A stretch of DNA of 64,000 bases, taken from Guillardia theta CCMP2712 (Eukaryota > Cryptophyceae > Pyrenomonadales > Geminigeraceae). A program made the translations under genes and the position numbers. Location of the stretch: the NCBI RefSeq assembly GCF_000315625.1, contig NW_005434659.1:699848-763847 (forward strand), in the 5' to 3' direction. Positions 19,553 to 40,417 of this stretch are shown in pieces. The first letter of the stretch is position 1, and every line of letters begins with the position of its first letter. The notes below the pieces were generated by a model, which had not been told where the DNA came from, searched no databases, and saw only the letters and a program-made list of their open reading frames with translations.

Positions 19553-22429
19553 TCATTTCGACGGAACTCGTTTGATGCTCATCGAACGTCTCGCCAGCCC
19601 TGCCACCAGGTTGCCAGCTGAACTGACGCGTGAGAAGCTGAAAGAAGCTCTAGAGCTCGACCGAGACATCCCGCTGGGTGCACGTGAGAAACTTCCTCGC
19701 GAGAAGCTCTGCGGAGGAGGGCGAAATGCAGCCGCCTTGAGCTCCTTCGAGACATGCACGTCCGGCATAAATCGGAGGAGAAAATTCTCCAGAGTCTGAG
19801 GTATAAGAAGGTCAATCGCGCAAGAGGACAGAAGGGTGAGCTGGGGAAGAAGGGGAAGAAAGCGATGTCAGCACGGCAGGAGATGCAAAGGAGGAGAGTG
19901 GAATGGGACAGTGCGAGTGCCGTACAGGGGAGGAGGAGGAGGAGGAGGAGGAGGAGGCACCTCTGGGAAGTTGATCTTGTTTGGGTATCCAGTATGGTGA
20001 TCTGCCAGCCTGTAGTTGCAAGTCAGGGAGGAGCTCTGAGCGAGCAGGAGAGACCGGAAGAGAAGCTCAGCGTACTCGTCGTAGGTCAGACAGGCGTCAA
20101 GGTTGCGCTTGTTGCCCTCTACCTGCTCGTAGCTGTCGTAGAGGGAGCTGTGGTAGAGGCGGACAACCTTGAAGGGAGTCAGGGGGGGCGAGCAACGGCA
20201 GGAGGGACCTCAGGAAACTCGCTGCTGCTAACAATCACGTTGTCCTTGAGCCAGAGCTCGAGCACCTCGCAAAGGTAGAGGAAGTCTCGGCCCCTCGCCT
20301 TGCTCTCCTCTTGGAATCGCTTCCTCATGCGGGGCTCGAAGGCCTTGGTCACTACCTTGCAGACAGGGTCGTCCAACTTCTTGCTGACGTCAACATGTCA
20401 GCGATCCTGCCGACAAGCCGCACAAGACGTACGGAAGGTCATCCTTGCTCTCCCTGCCGGCCAAGGGAAGGATGTAGTGGGTCAGCAGCTGGGCGAGTCG
20501 GTCGCTCACTCGCAGAGCATGCGGGATCTTGAAGTTGGCGAGGCGGACGAGAGCCTCTTGGAACTGACGGTAGATCATCTTCCTCTTGCGATTCGCCTCT
20601 CCGATAGTGCTGCCGGCCGTCGGGTCGATCTGCATAAAGATGCGATCGATCTCTGCCAAGTTCAACCTGCAGCATCGTCAGACCTCGCGACTCGCTCCAC
20701 GGCCTCCCCTACTTGTTGTCTGGCAGTCGACAGTCTTTGGCAAACTTCCAAAAGTCGATCATCTTCATCGCAAACGAGTTCTCCACCTCTTGCTGCTTCA
20801 TTGTGTCAGCGCAGCAACACGTTCTCGTTCCATCTCCCTCACCTCCTTGCTGTTGGTCATCTTCGTCGCGATGCTCGAGCTGCTTCCTTGAGATGTGGTT
20901 TTAAAGCTTCCCAAGGGCTGCCATGACGAAATGAGAGAGCGAAGACATGGCAGGGTCCAACCTTGGCTTCTTCTATCTGCGAGTAGGAGCGGAAAATCTG
21001 CTTCAGCTCCGTCGCGTGCTTCACAAACAGATTCTTGATCTTTCTCAGCTCGAGCTCAGGGTTGCTCTACGATCTCCATCACACCAAGGAAGCAAGTCAC
21101 CAACACACTCACGTCATCCTCGAGAAGGTCGGAGATGTAGAGGATGAAGTCATGAGAGGTGCTCTGGACGGGACCGTCAAGCTCGTCTGCTGGTATCACA
21201 AGTCACCTTGATCTTCTTGTCCGGCAGCTTGTCTTGGGCTACACTGCCCGCGTACGTTCTTCCATCAGGATACAAGTACTTGCCGAAGCCATCCTGATAG
21301 GCACACAAGAATGAAATGATAGTCCGAAAGCTGCAAGAGAGATTCTGCGTACCTTGTGGTTCTCGTTCCATCCTCCCTCATAGACGGTTCCATCTGCGTA
21401 TTCAAATCGTCCTTGCCCGTGTCGCTTCCCCTTCTCGAATTGACCCACGTATCGGTTGAACGTCTGGAAGTTGATGCTGTTCGTTCCCTCCATGATCCAG
21501 ATGTGCTCCCCCTGCGCCATGTCAGACCCCTTGCTCGCTGCTCGTCGCCCTACCTGCCCATGCTGCTTCCCGTCCTCCCATTCCCCCGTGTAGATCTCGT
21601 TTGAGTTCCAGATCATCTGCCCGCGCCCGTGCGGGTACCCGTCCTTCCAGTAGCCTACAGGGCTTCAGCTGCCCCCCTTGAGCCTCTGCCTCCTACCTGT
21701 ATACTGGTTGCCGGACTTGTACAACATGGTCCCCCGTCCATGTCGCAGGTTATTCCTCCACTCACCGTCGTACCTCTGCTTGCCGTCGCTGTCGTAGGAC
21801 AGCACACCATGCCCGTGCCGCTTGCCGTACCTCCACTCCCCATCATACGTGGTCACCGCGCTCTCATCCAGCTCGTTGGCGTCGGTCATGACAAGCTTCC
21901 CCTTGCCGTGCCTGTACCCGTCCAGCATCTCTCCGTCATACGCGTGGCCCCCCGGCCATCGCAGCTGCCCCTTCCCCACCAGCTTCGCGTGGTCGAACGG
22001 TCCTCTGTACGTGGTTCCATCCTTCCACTGCAGGCTCCCACTCCCGTGCATCAGTCCCTGCTTCCACTCCCCCTCGTACGACAACCCCTGATGCAACGAC
22101 GCCTTGCCGTTGCCTGACATGCGTCCCTCGTCGTCTTTCTCGCCCTCATAGTCCACGAGGACAGTCTTGGACAGCATCTCGCTCACCTCGACCGAGCTTC
22201 TTGGAGGGTTCAAGGGAGGAGGAGAGTCTACCTGCATGCTGCTGGAAAGTATGCTCTGCATTCTGTCGAAGCTCCATCCTGTGCTTTTGATTCCGTAAAG
22301 CCTTTCTTCCTCTCTCCTCGCCCGAGCCCTAACCCTTCCAGCTCTGCCTCGCACCACTCGTTGGATAGTTAAGGCACATGTTTCTTCCGTGTTCTGCTCT
22401 TCTTCGGCATCATTTTCTGACGTCGCCAT
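19553..22429 (-). CDS. RSPH10B: MORN-repeat protein, radial spoke head 10 homolog B-like
   Basis: Exon 1 (about 21700-22429) starts at ATG 22429. It has an IQ-like motif (ALTIQRVVRGRAGRVRARAR) and then MORN repeats such as YEGEWKQGLMHGSGSLQW, YRGPFDHAKLVGKGQL, YDGEMLDGYRHGKGKL, YDGEWRYGKRHGHG and YDGEWRNNLRHGRG. Later exons add YTGEWEDGKQHGQ, the RSPH10B-type GEHIWIMEGTNSINF, YVGQFEKGKRHGQG and DGFGKYLYPDG. The non-MORN part follows: DFILYISDLLEDD (about 21120-21170), NPELELRKIKNLFVKHATEL (about 21010-21065), MKMIDFWKFAKDCRLPDN (about 20745-20800), LNLAEIDRIFMQIDP, and the RKRKMIYRQFQEAL helix. The last exon is basic and Ser-rich and stops at 19553. This order matches RSPH10B of cilium radial spokes. 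It fits a flagellated cell. Confidence 0.8.
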
Positions 22430-22494
22430 CTAGCGAAGCTGACGGTGATCCCACCTGGATGCCTGACACTCCCAGACACAAACTACCGTGATCT

Positions 22495-22757
<263 letters not shown>

Positions 22758-23182
22758 TAATGATTGGTCGGCAGCCCACAGCCGTTGAACCTCTACCCCC
22801 TCTCCCTGGTACCCTGGAGCCGCCATATTGATACCACCCCTCCCTCCCCTTTTGAGTTCCTCGGGCCTACCGTGACTCCGACCCGGGGCCGATTACTAGA
22901 ATCTTTACTCAAATAATGGCCTGTTGCCCCTCATTCAGCCCTCCGTTAACATTCCCTGTCGAGATCCTGGTTGAGATCAGTGTCGAGATGGTCGAGATCC
23001 GCCCCGACATGGTGTGCTGTCACTGGCGCGAGACGATGAGAGGGAGGGGAATGAGGAGGTGAAGAGAGAGGAGACAGAGCAGAGCTGTACCTCAGACACG
23101 AGCATGCGTGCCAGCAATCAAGATCAGGGCAGCTGACCCTACCTCCTGCCAGCTTCTCCTAGCTCCTCACCCATCCCTTTCC
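22758..23182. other. Spacer upstream of the pseudouridine synthase gene
   Basis: About 425 bases with CACCCC words and a GAGATC-rich patch near 22960-23000. No gene seen. Confidence 0.5.
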
Positions 23183-25703
23183 ATGCTCCTCTTTCTTACC
23201 GCCTGCATTCTCGGGAACCATGCTGGTCTCTCCGCAACGAGCACCCACTGCTACGACCCGCCAGGCTTGAAGGGGAAGATGGGTGTCAAGTCGCTGGTTT
23301 CATGCTCCATATCCAGCAGCACTGAGCCATTGAGGATCAAATCGCTCTTCCCACCTGACCCCCCCGACAGTCTCCCGCCATTCATCATACACATAAGGAG
23401 CGAATCCTCCAAGAAGAAGCTGTCAGAGGTAAGTTTGATGTCTCTGACATGCTATGGGCTAAGAGCAGCAACAAGGTCATCATGGAGGAAACAGGCATGG
23501 ACGGAAAACTTGTGAAAGAGCTCGTCAAGTTTGGAGCTGTCTACACCGGTCCTCCGCAAGATGCCATGGACAAGAAGCAGTCACCGGTCAAAGCTGTTCG
23601 AACCATGCAGGATGTGGAGCTGCTTCCTGGGTCTTATGTCAGAGTGCACGCCCAACCAAAAAGATGTCTGTCTGTCTACAAGGTAGCGCACAAGAACAGC
23701 TAAGATGATGACGATCATGATCGAGAAGGAGAAGGAGAAGAAGCAACAATGAGGAGGAGGTGGTGATAGGATCCACAACGCAGAGAAGAAGAACAAAATG
23801 ACGACTGAGCTAGCTTCGCCTGACGCCCACAAGTGTGATCGACTCTCACAGCATGACTCAGATTGACTGGAGCGCGAGAGTTATCCGCGAGAGCCAAGAC
23901 TTCATCGTCATTGACAAGCCCCCAGGGTGAGTCCAGCTCGGCATCCAGCGCTTCCCACGTGCCGGGGATGACGTTCAAGTCTCGATGTGACAGGGTGCCA
24001 AGTTTGACAACCATCGACAACGGCGTGGAGTGTGTGATGTCACAAGTGGAGAAGGTCTGAGGGGCGAGGAGAGGAGTAGCGATGAGGGTGTACGGCAGAT
24101 GAGAAATATCAGCCTGATGCCAACCAGCCGCCTCGACGTCTGCACAGCTGGAGTGTTGATCTTCGCCAAGACAAGAGACTTCTGCTTGAAGACCAACAAG
24201 GCGATGAGTGAGAGGCGGTAAGGACGGGCGCTGTGGAGGAGGAGGACGCTAGGAGGAGCATGACAGAGAGATAAGATGGTAGAGCACCCGACGGCCTGTG
24301 AGGACAAGAGCTGAGGCGGGCCATCCTCGTCGTCTCGCTCACTTGCTTCCTGGCAGGTGTGACAAGGTCTACCTGCTGCTGAGCGAGAGAGAGTTGCCGA
24401 GAGGAGAAGTGCGTCATCTTTTCTGTCGGTGATCATCCTGAAGCCGCATCCCCGTCTTCGCCTCCTCCTTGCTGCTTCTCCTCACCGGGGGGGTACGGCA
24501 GGAAGAGGAGCGGACACAAGAACTCTCGTCCCACGCTTCTCCGAGCATGGCAGGACTTGAGGAGCAGGCAAGACCTGCAGGAGGAGGGTAAGGCTGGCGG
24601 CTCGTCTACTAGAGAGATCTCGGAGCTCGTCTTCTCCTCTCATCGCTTGCCTGGGTCTTGTAGCTCGCTTTGATAGTCTCCGTCAGGCTGGCAAGATGCC
24701 GTGCTAGAGATTCTGGACTGCCGGGTAAGCCGCTGAGCTCAGACACTCAGAGGAGGAGGAAGATTGCGATGATGGATCAAGATGATGATGATCTTGACGA
24801 TGTGATATCGTGTTGTTGTCATTATCTTGTAGTTTGTACTGATGATGACAATGATCCGGCTGGTGGTGATGACGACAACAACCCTGATGCTGATGGGGTC
24901 AGTGTCTGCTTACCTTTCTGCAGCCGTTTGATCTCAAGCAGCAGGGAGGACGCAGAAAGGTTGTCTGTCTCCTCGCTGTCTCGCAGATGAACAAGCATGC
25001 AGGTCTTCGAGTACTCCGTCCGGCTCATCACAGGGAGGACACACCAGGTCAGGAGATGTGGAGAGCAGCAGGGTCATGACAGGGAGGACGTCGCAGATTC
25101 GCCTGCAGTTTGCGGCTCTAGGAGCTCCCGTGCTCGGAGACACGCGGTACACGCCAGCAGCTGGGCTTTTGTTTCAGGTCTAGTCCGCCTGCTGTCTCCC
25201 TGCTCCTCCTCTCACTCGTGTCTGTCTTGCTCTGCTGCCTCGCTTCTATCCGCCTCCTCGCGGCTTCTCCTCTCGTCGCGTCAAGGCTGATCTCTGAGCA
25301 GAGCGTCGACGATGCGATTGGAGACGGCAGCCGCGTGTTTGGGCCTGACCCCGACGTGATCTTCCTGCAGGCAAGACGAGAAGGCGCGGGGAGGGGGAGG
25401 AGCTGAGAAGAGTAACAGGCGCATCGGGTGACGATAGAGGGGGAGGAGAGTTTATCGTTCGAGGTGCGAGGAGGCGAGGGGTCTTGTCGCCTTGACCCGA
25501 AGATCAGGCGGGAGCACCTTGGTGGCGGGACGAGAGGGAGACGAGCAGGAGGCAGCAGGGGGAAGACGCTGGCGATAGGGATGAAGGAAGTGAAGGAAGC
25601 AGTTGAACAAGGGGGAGAGGTCAGACAGACTTTGGCGATCAAGCTCGCGGGGACTCAGAGGAAGCAAAGAGAGGACAGGCGTTTGTTAGACATGAGGTGG
25701 TAG
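23183..25703 (+). CDS. RluA-family pseudouridine synthase with N-terminal leader
   Basis: The first exon starts at ATG 23183 with a hydrophobic, signal-like MLLFLTACILGNHAG followed by a Ser/Thr/basic stretch, which would fit routing to the plastid or periplastid space. The next coding part (to about 23681) has GKLVKELVKFGAVYTGPP and PGSYVRVHAQPKR, an S4-like region. Later exons carry the catalytic chain: FIVIDKPPG (about 23900), LTTIDNGVECVMSQ, SRLDVCTAGVLIFAKT with the catalytic Asp (about 24123-24175), WQDAVLEILDC, EYSVRLITGRTHQ (about 25010) and IRLQFAALGAPVLGDTRY (about 25096). A last exon gives LISEQSVDDAIGDGSRVFG. These are the RluA motifs (HRLDxxTSG, RLxTGRTHQIR). It isomerises uridine to pseudouridine in an rRNA or tRNA. 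The first intron and the exact end (stop at 25703 assumed) are uncertain; one late donor looks like GC. Confidence 0.75.
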
Positions 25704-25910
25704 AGCTGGAGCGATATTTGCTTTCGCAGATTAATCAACAGTTTGCACCTAACTGCTGAATGCCAACTAATTGCACTATATTCTCTCTCATGAGAACAAG
25801 ATGCTTCAGTACTTGAGTCACCCAATACAAGCAGCTGCTATTAGAACAGCCGAGCCCAAGATCGATGTGATTGAATATCGCACTAGGCGCTAGGACCCTG
25901 CTATGACAGC

Positions 25911-28900
25911 TCATATTTGGATTGGATAGCTGCATAGATAGCGATTTCTGTTACTCGTCTGGTAATTCCCCCATTCCCCCTGGCTTCCCACAAACACACC
26001 ATACTCATACTGACTGTACCCGGAAGGTGGTACACCATTGACTCCCCAGAAGCTCGGAGATCCTCCGATGACCCAACGGTAGTCAAACGCTGATGCTGCT
26101 GGACTTCGAAGTCCGATCCACGGGTTAGACGCACCGACACCGAGACGAGATGTCACATCAAGGTATGTCCGACTATCCGGAAAGTACGCCAGATGTCCTT
26201 CTCTTCCTATCCCATTGCACCTCGACTCCGCGTCCCACCACGTCAGCCCACTCGTGTAGTAGACGTAGAGATAGTCGCCTGCCTGCATGCATGTGCCTCC
26301 GCTCCCCGTGACATCCGAGCATGACTGCACTGACGGAGATGTCATGCTGCAGTCAGCTGAGGTCGAGCTCGCGCATGGCATGGAGAGAGAGAAGTCCTTG
26401 AGCCCCCAGAACGTCTTGGCGCTCGAAGCTGACACCTCCCAGTAGTCGTAGTCTACTCGGATCATCGCCTCCACGTAGTCTTCCGTGTGATACACTCGCA
26501 CCGCACGCTCGATCAGCTCGTCGCCGTCGCTCTTCCCGCACTCAGACGGCCAGGACGCCATGGCTCCCGCCGTCTCGCTCCAGACCTCCTGGCGGTTCAC
26601 GTACAGACGCAGCGTCACCGGCTGCACCAGGTCGACGAGCAGCAGTCGCATCTTGACGTACACGAGGCCATGCTCGCACAAGCCCGTGAACGTCTTGCTC
26701 ACGCTCGCGTGCTCGCCCAGCACGTTGAGCCCTCCCAGCACTGAGCCGTATGCCCCGCAGCTCGAGGTCTTGTCCGCGCCCCTCCAGCCCATGCTGCCGT
26801 TGGTGCCGAAGTCTCCCTCCACCCACTCCATCCTCCTCGCGTAGGTGCCGCTGGGGCAGGGGCTGCAGCCTCCCTGCGAGGCGTTGAGGAAGTAACCTGC
26901 AGGAGCAAGACACGCCCGTCAGAGCTCGGCAGCGTCAGGCTCCAGCCGCGTCACCGGAGTCGCACATGCAGCTCGACCGATCCTGAGCTTGGAAGGAGGA
27001 CTGGCTGTGGGCGGGGCACGAGGAGCAGTTGCCTGTCTTGCCTGCGGGACGTGTGAGGGCTGCTGGTAGCGCTAGAGCGGGAGGGACGAGAGGCGGGAGG
27101 GAGCATACCGTACTGGTTGTTGGCGCACGTGCATCGACATACTCGGACGTTGTTGGCGTTGGCGGCGCTACAAGTGCCGGGCAAGCCATTGCGGTAGAAG
27201 GCTTGACCTGTGACGGGGTTGTAGGAGGGAGCGTCTGCGCTGTTGGTAACGACAATCTGGGAGACAGTGACACCCCAAGAAGAGAGAAGAGCAGACAAGA
27301 AATGTTGGGTGATAAAGGGCTGAGCCTCGTCTAGACACGCCAGGCTCCTCGACCCGCAGACAGCCGAGCATGAGGCTCCTGGCTGACTGCCAACGAATAT
27401 CTCTTGCTCGATCAGCTCGCACTGGTCGTGAGGGGACGTGACCTGCCTGCTGTACCCCGTCGCTCTCACGCCGAAGCCTGCATGACAGAAGCAGTCTTCG
27501 ATCGACCTGCTTCCAGCTCGCGACGAGCTGAAGGCAGGACAAGACGAGCAGTTCCCAGCTGACCCGTAGCTCCCTGCATCCACCTTGTCACACCCACATG
27601 TGGCTCGACGAGGCGAGCTCGCGAGCGTCACCCACCTGCCTCGCACATGCAGTCCTCCACCGACGAGCTCGCGAACGGCGAGAGGAGACCTGACGGGCAG
27701 GAGGAGCAGGAGGGCCCCTGATCCAGGTAGTAGCCTACGCGTCCGCTCCCCGTCAGCGCCAGCACGAGCAAGCTCAGGCCCTACCGCCGATGCACTGGCA
27801 CTGGTTGACCCAGGAGCTGCCGGTAGGCGACCAGGCGTTGGCGGGGCACGAGTCGCAGGAGCCCTGGGGGCCCCAGGGAGCGTCGGAGGAGTTGACGTAG
27901 AGGTACAGTCCTAGAGCAGCAGCAAGCAGCGTCAGATCCTTGTCCTCCCGCCCCTCGCAGGCCCGAGGCGGCTGAGGCGGGCTACCTTGATCGCAGGAGC
28001 AGTCGCGGATGGAGGAGCTGCCGGGCTGCGACTGAGAGTAGAAGGGACATGGGAAGCACTGGTCGGCTTGACCTGCGAGCGTCTCGAGCGTCAGGCGCGA
28101 GCACAAGCCAGCAGCAGTCGCTACCGTAGAAGTTCTCCAGGCACGGGGCCGAGCACACGCACACCCGGCTTGCTCCGAACATGCTCGCGTCGCAGGTTGA
28201 CTGATAGACCTGAGAGCGGAAGAAGCAGCCGAGGTCTGACACGTAGGGAGACATTGTATTGATGGCTGCGGTAGATGTGCCGCAGGAGACGTTGAGGGTG
28301 TGGTTGTAGGGGGCGGAGCTGCCAGCAGACAGCTTCTGCATGAAGTGACTCGACACGGCTCTCATCTCATCTGCCCGCAACGCTCCTCGCCAGATCGCTA
28401 CCTCGCTCAACGCCCAGTCCGAGCTCTCAAGGAAGTAGCCGTAGTCAGGTTGCCAGCCGATTTCGTTGATGGTGAGCTGAAGGCTGTCCGGCAGGCTCCC
28501 AGCTGATCGATCATACTCCACGCCGTTGAGGAAGAACTTGCCCTCCTGGTAGTTCTGCCCGCACAGCACCACCCACGCGTCTGCCGTCGCGCTCAGGTCC
28601 TGCTGGAGACTCCAAGAGCCGCTATAGTAGGCCTGTCCTCCTCCTGCGCTCCAGTGACCATGCACAAAATTGTCGTCTCTGCCTTGCAGGATTCTATTCC
28701 TCCTATCGCCGTTGTAGCGAGAGATGGAGCAGAGGGTGAAGACAGGGCCCGGGATGCTCATGGGGGGGAAGGAGACGACGTCATGGAAGGAGCCGTTGAC
28801 GTACTTGAGCTTGCCATCCGACATGACCCTCAGAGGCTCCTCGCTCTCGTCCCTCATCTCCCCGACTGAGATCCTCCACGTCGATCGCCCGTTGTAGCTG

Positions 28901-31526
28901 ATGCTGCTATAGTAGATGGCGATGGGTCCGACTTGACTTCCGACAGCTGTCAGAGGAGGAAGATCAATCCTACCGTTGAGCTGACTCAAAGGAGTCGTGG
29001 TGGAGAAAGGAAATACTATACCTCCATATCCGACTTTTGCTTGTTGAACTACGTTTGCCTTGTCAAAGCCCTCGATGGTTACGCTGACCGTTATCATCCT
29101 CGAGCTCTGCAGCTCGACCGGCATATCCACATAGAAGTTCTGAGTGATGTAACAACAAGTTCGCCCTGCGTTAGGACCTGACTGAGGTACAAGAGGAAAG
29201 TTGGTAGCCCCGTGCTCTACGTATCGTCGACGCTTCACGTGCCCGCTGCTTGCCGTCAGGTCCTGCAGTCCGTCTCCTCCGTGCTCGTGAGCTCCCGCGC
29301 TTACCCGCAAGTGAAGGCCCCCCGGCCTCTGCTGCGGCTCCGTCATCGCTCCTCGGATCCGTCGATCGGACGCGATGCTCGCCGCCCTCACGGCCGATCG
29401 CATCGCCTCCTCGTTGTCGATCTGGTTGATCGCCGAGCTCACGCACGTCTTCCCTTCTGCCGCGCAGGTCTGAGCGCATGACATGCCCGACGCTCCCAGC
29501 CTGAGCCAGCGCGACTGCTCCTCGACGTTGGAGAAGATGGGCGAGCAGCGGTCGGCAGCGCTCGAGATGGTCCCGGAGAAGCCTGCGGACAAGCCTCGTC
29601 AGCCGCCTGCGCATGAGAGGAGGCGCCTCCCGCCCCCTCACCGTACTCGCACTGGCAGTCCGTCACCCGCTGGCTTCCCGCCGCTGACGACGACCCGGGA
29701 GGGCACGCGCTGCAGCTGCTGTCTGCCGTCCCGTAGTAGCCGGGCGCGCACGAGCTGCAAGACGTCTGCCCGAGCCCGGAGGTGTAGAGGCCCGCGGGAC
29801 AGGCGACGCAGGAGCCCGAGGGCGACGCCGTGTCCAGGTAGAAGCCTGCGGCCCCGCACGAGGACGTCAGAGCGATGGCGACGCGAGCCTCTCTCTTCCT
29901 CACCCTCCTTGCACAAGCACTCGAAGCTCCCCTCCGTGTTGACGCACGTCCTCGCGGCATCGCACAAGCCTGTCTGCGTCACGCACTCGTCTTCGTCCTC
30001 GCACACGGTCCCGGACCCCACGTACCCTGACCCTCTCGCGTCAGCGTCGCTGCGGGTGGGGGCGAGGCAAGGAGGGGCTACCTGGCTTGCAGCTGCACTC
30101 GAAGCTCGAGTAGGTGTCGATGCAGCTCGCGTGGGTCGCGCAGTTGTCGGTGTGAGCGGCGCACTCGTTGATCAGGGTGTAGTTACAGCCCGACGCTCCC
30201 GTGCAGGCTTGGAAGGTCCTCGGCTTCGACCCCTCGCACATCCCCTCCCCCACCTCCACCCCGTCCGACCGCACGCACATCACCGACCGGTACTGCAAGC
30301 CAGCCCCGCAGGTGCTGGAGCATGCTTCCCAGGCGGAGGTGGTCCAGCGGTAGGAGCAGGAGGAGAAGTTGGCGCAGGGCTGCGCATGCCGTCAGTCGCA
30401 AGCTCGCTCGCTCATCCTCCAGCACCTCCTCCCCGACGGGAGCTGATCCCAAACACTTGGCTGCCTCGACGGTGACGCCGTCGCTCCTCCGGCATGAGAC
30501 GGGGCGACGGCGAAGGCCTTGGCCGCAGCCCGTGAGACACTCGCTGTAGGGGCCGACCTCCCACTCGTAGGAGCACTGGGAGAGGTTGAGGCAGGGAACC
30601 TCCGCCAGAGGCCTCGAGCGGTTGGAGCAGCGAACGTCCTCGACCTGCTCGAGGAGCTTCGAGATGCACGTGATGCTTCTCCTCGCCACTCCGCTGCCGC
30701 ACAGGCTGCTGCACTCGCTGAAGCTGCCGGCGCTCCACAGGTAGCCGGGCTCCAGGTAGTACTGGTCCAGCAGCTGCTGCACTTGCTGCTGGCTCACGCA
30801 CGACCCCCCGCATCCCCCCGAGCGGATCTCCTGCTGGAGGGCCTTGAGCTGGGCGAGGATGTTGGAGAGGGCCAGGTCGGGCTGGAAGGGTCCTTGCTGG
30901 AGGAGGCTGAGGGTCAGCGCACGAGGAGAGATCAGAGCTCAGGCAGCTGTTTGCCTGCGTGAGGAGGAGCTGCGAGTCAAGACCCCACGGGAGGAAGACT
31001 TCCTGCACCTCGTCGAAGACGAAGCACATGGCGTCTCCTGCCTGCTGCACACAGCGGTTGTCGTAGTCGCAGACCCAGACCTCGTACCTGGCAGCAAGCA
31101 TGTCAGCCTCTGCTGATGCGCTAGAGGAGGAGAGAACCTGTCCATCTGCATGAGGTGGCCCAGGCCTCCGATCTGAACTCTTCCCTCGTCCTCTTTGTTG
31201 ACGATCTGAGACCAGTTGTAGGGGAGGGAGCAGCGAACTACGCTGGAGGTGAGGTTACCCCAGGGAAGCTGCGGCGAGGAGGCGACAGAGGCGTTGAGGC
31301 TTCGAAGCTCCTCGAGGGTAGCGGAGAGGCTCTGCTTGATGCTGCGGATCTCCCACTCGAGGGCTGCCAGAGCATGCCGATCAACGTCACTTGTGGGGGA
31401 AGACGAGGCAAGGGGAGGAGAGAAGGACAAGAGGAGCAGGGGAACCAGCAAGCTGGTCGAGAGCACGAGGGACGAGGATCGGACGTGGTCGAGCATGACT
31501 GCGCTGCTGCTGTCGAACCCCTGCAT
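25911..31526 (-). CDS. Large secreted protein with TSP1, EGF, Cys-rich, LamG-like and C-type-lectin-like domains
   Basis: ATG at 31526 (or 31496) precedes a strong signal peptide (VLSTSLLVPLLLLSFSPPLA). A short helical stretch follows. Three thrombospondin-1-like repeats lie at about 30280-30770 (WSAGSFSECSSLCGSG, WEVGPYSECLTGCGQG, WTTSAWEACSSTCGAG). Two EGF-like modules follow at about 29900-30170; the second (DEDECVTQTGLC) is calcium-binding type. Then come ephrin-receptor-like Cys repeats (CSSCAPGYYGTADSSC), a concanavalin/LamG-like region (about 28320-28880: DGKLKYVNGSFHD, WVVLCGQNYQEGKFFLNGVE) and more Cys-rich units (CSCDQG, CQCIGG, CMCEAG, CFCHAG, CMCDSG; 26940-28070). The C-terminus resembles a C-type lectin (LTWWDAESRC, GHLAYFP, WIGLRSP, RYLCSYP), stop at 25911. 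No transmembrane helix or GPI signal is seen, so secretion to the cell surface is likely. Partner and function are unknown. Confidence 0.78.
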
Positions 31527-32094
31527 GATGACCCTACCCCCTTGTAATGATCATGATCCTCACCCCACCCCCCTCTCTCGCCTCCTACACCCTATTGTTC
31601 TTCTGTTGACCCCTCCATATGACTCTCTTTTGACCCCTTTGGCGACCCTTCTGGTTCCCTTCTCACCCACCCCTTCATCGTCCACTTACAAGGGATCACT
31701 AGGTCTATCCTTTGCAAGATTCGATGACCCCTTCCCTGGAGCGTCCAGCAAGGCCGTGGGGCTACTGGGGTGGCAGGCTAAGGGGGTGGTGCATGCAGGG
31801 TGAATGGGTCACAAGATTGCAACTCATCTCGGGGGGTAAAGGTGGGGTGGTTAGCAGTCAATCAGGGGGTAAACCTGTCCAGCTGCGTATCATCACATCC
31901 CCCACAAATATCTTTCCAAGTACCCACCCCTTATAGGTCAAAAGAAGGGGTAGCTGCGGACACTTGTTGAGTAAAGATTTGAGTACTAACAAGCCTGCTT
32001 GAAGCAATCCTTTCTTGATGGAGTTGCAACCGGATCCGTCTCTGAGTTCAGGTCTGCGGTATAGAATGTGCAGTGAACTTGTAACAATGTCAGG
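31527..32094. other. Intergenic spacer
   Basis: About 570 bases upstream of the secreted-protein gene, with repeated ACCCC, GGGGTG and GACCCC words (31540-31940). No gene seen. Confidence 0.5.
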
Positions 32095-32475
32095 TCACCA
32101 TGATAACGATTGGTGGAAGGTGTGCATGTATGAATCGAAACCACCATTCCTTGGTTGAAACACATTTGTCGATGTCTGCTTGGATAGCTTGCATTTCCCG
32201 GAATAACATTTTCGGGTCTCATGCACTTTGCGGCCTTCTTCCAAACCAAAGTAGTTTGCTTTGTCATGACAATGATTGCATTTCTCTGAAAGGAAAATTT
32301 CAAAATGTGATCCTCCTGCCAACCATCGGTTTCGGAGTTTTATGCATTCGTCGATGATAGTTTCCAATATCTCGACCACATGCCGGGTATATGTGACATA
32401 TAGCAAGCTCCATGAAGTTCCTCATCATCGGATACAGTCTCCATCGTTGCTGAAACAAATTCAGTCGCCATAACA
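32095..32475 (-). CDS. Possible small unrecognised gene
   Basis: Base composition is more even than in the neighbouring spacers. A minus-strand frame (32095-32406) reads HVVEILETIIDECIKLRN and has two Cys pairs (CNHCHDK and KCYSGKC), which could bind metal. A second frame begins MATEFVSATMETVSDDEE at 32473 and could be a first exon. No family is recognised, and the region may be non-coding. Confidence 0.2.
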
Positions 32476-32547
32476 AGTATTTTCATTAAACAACGTATTC
32501 GAAAAAATAGCCGCGGTATTAGGCTAGAGTCGGCCCTCAGCTACAAG

Positions 32548-40417
<7,870 letters not shown>

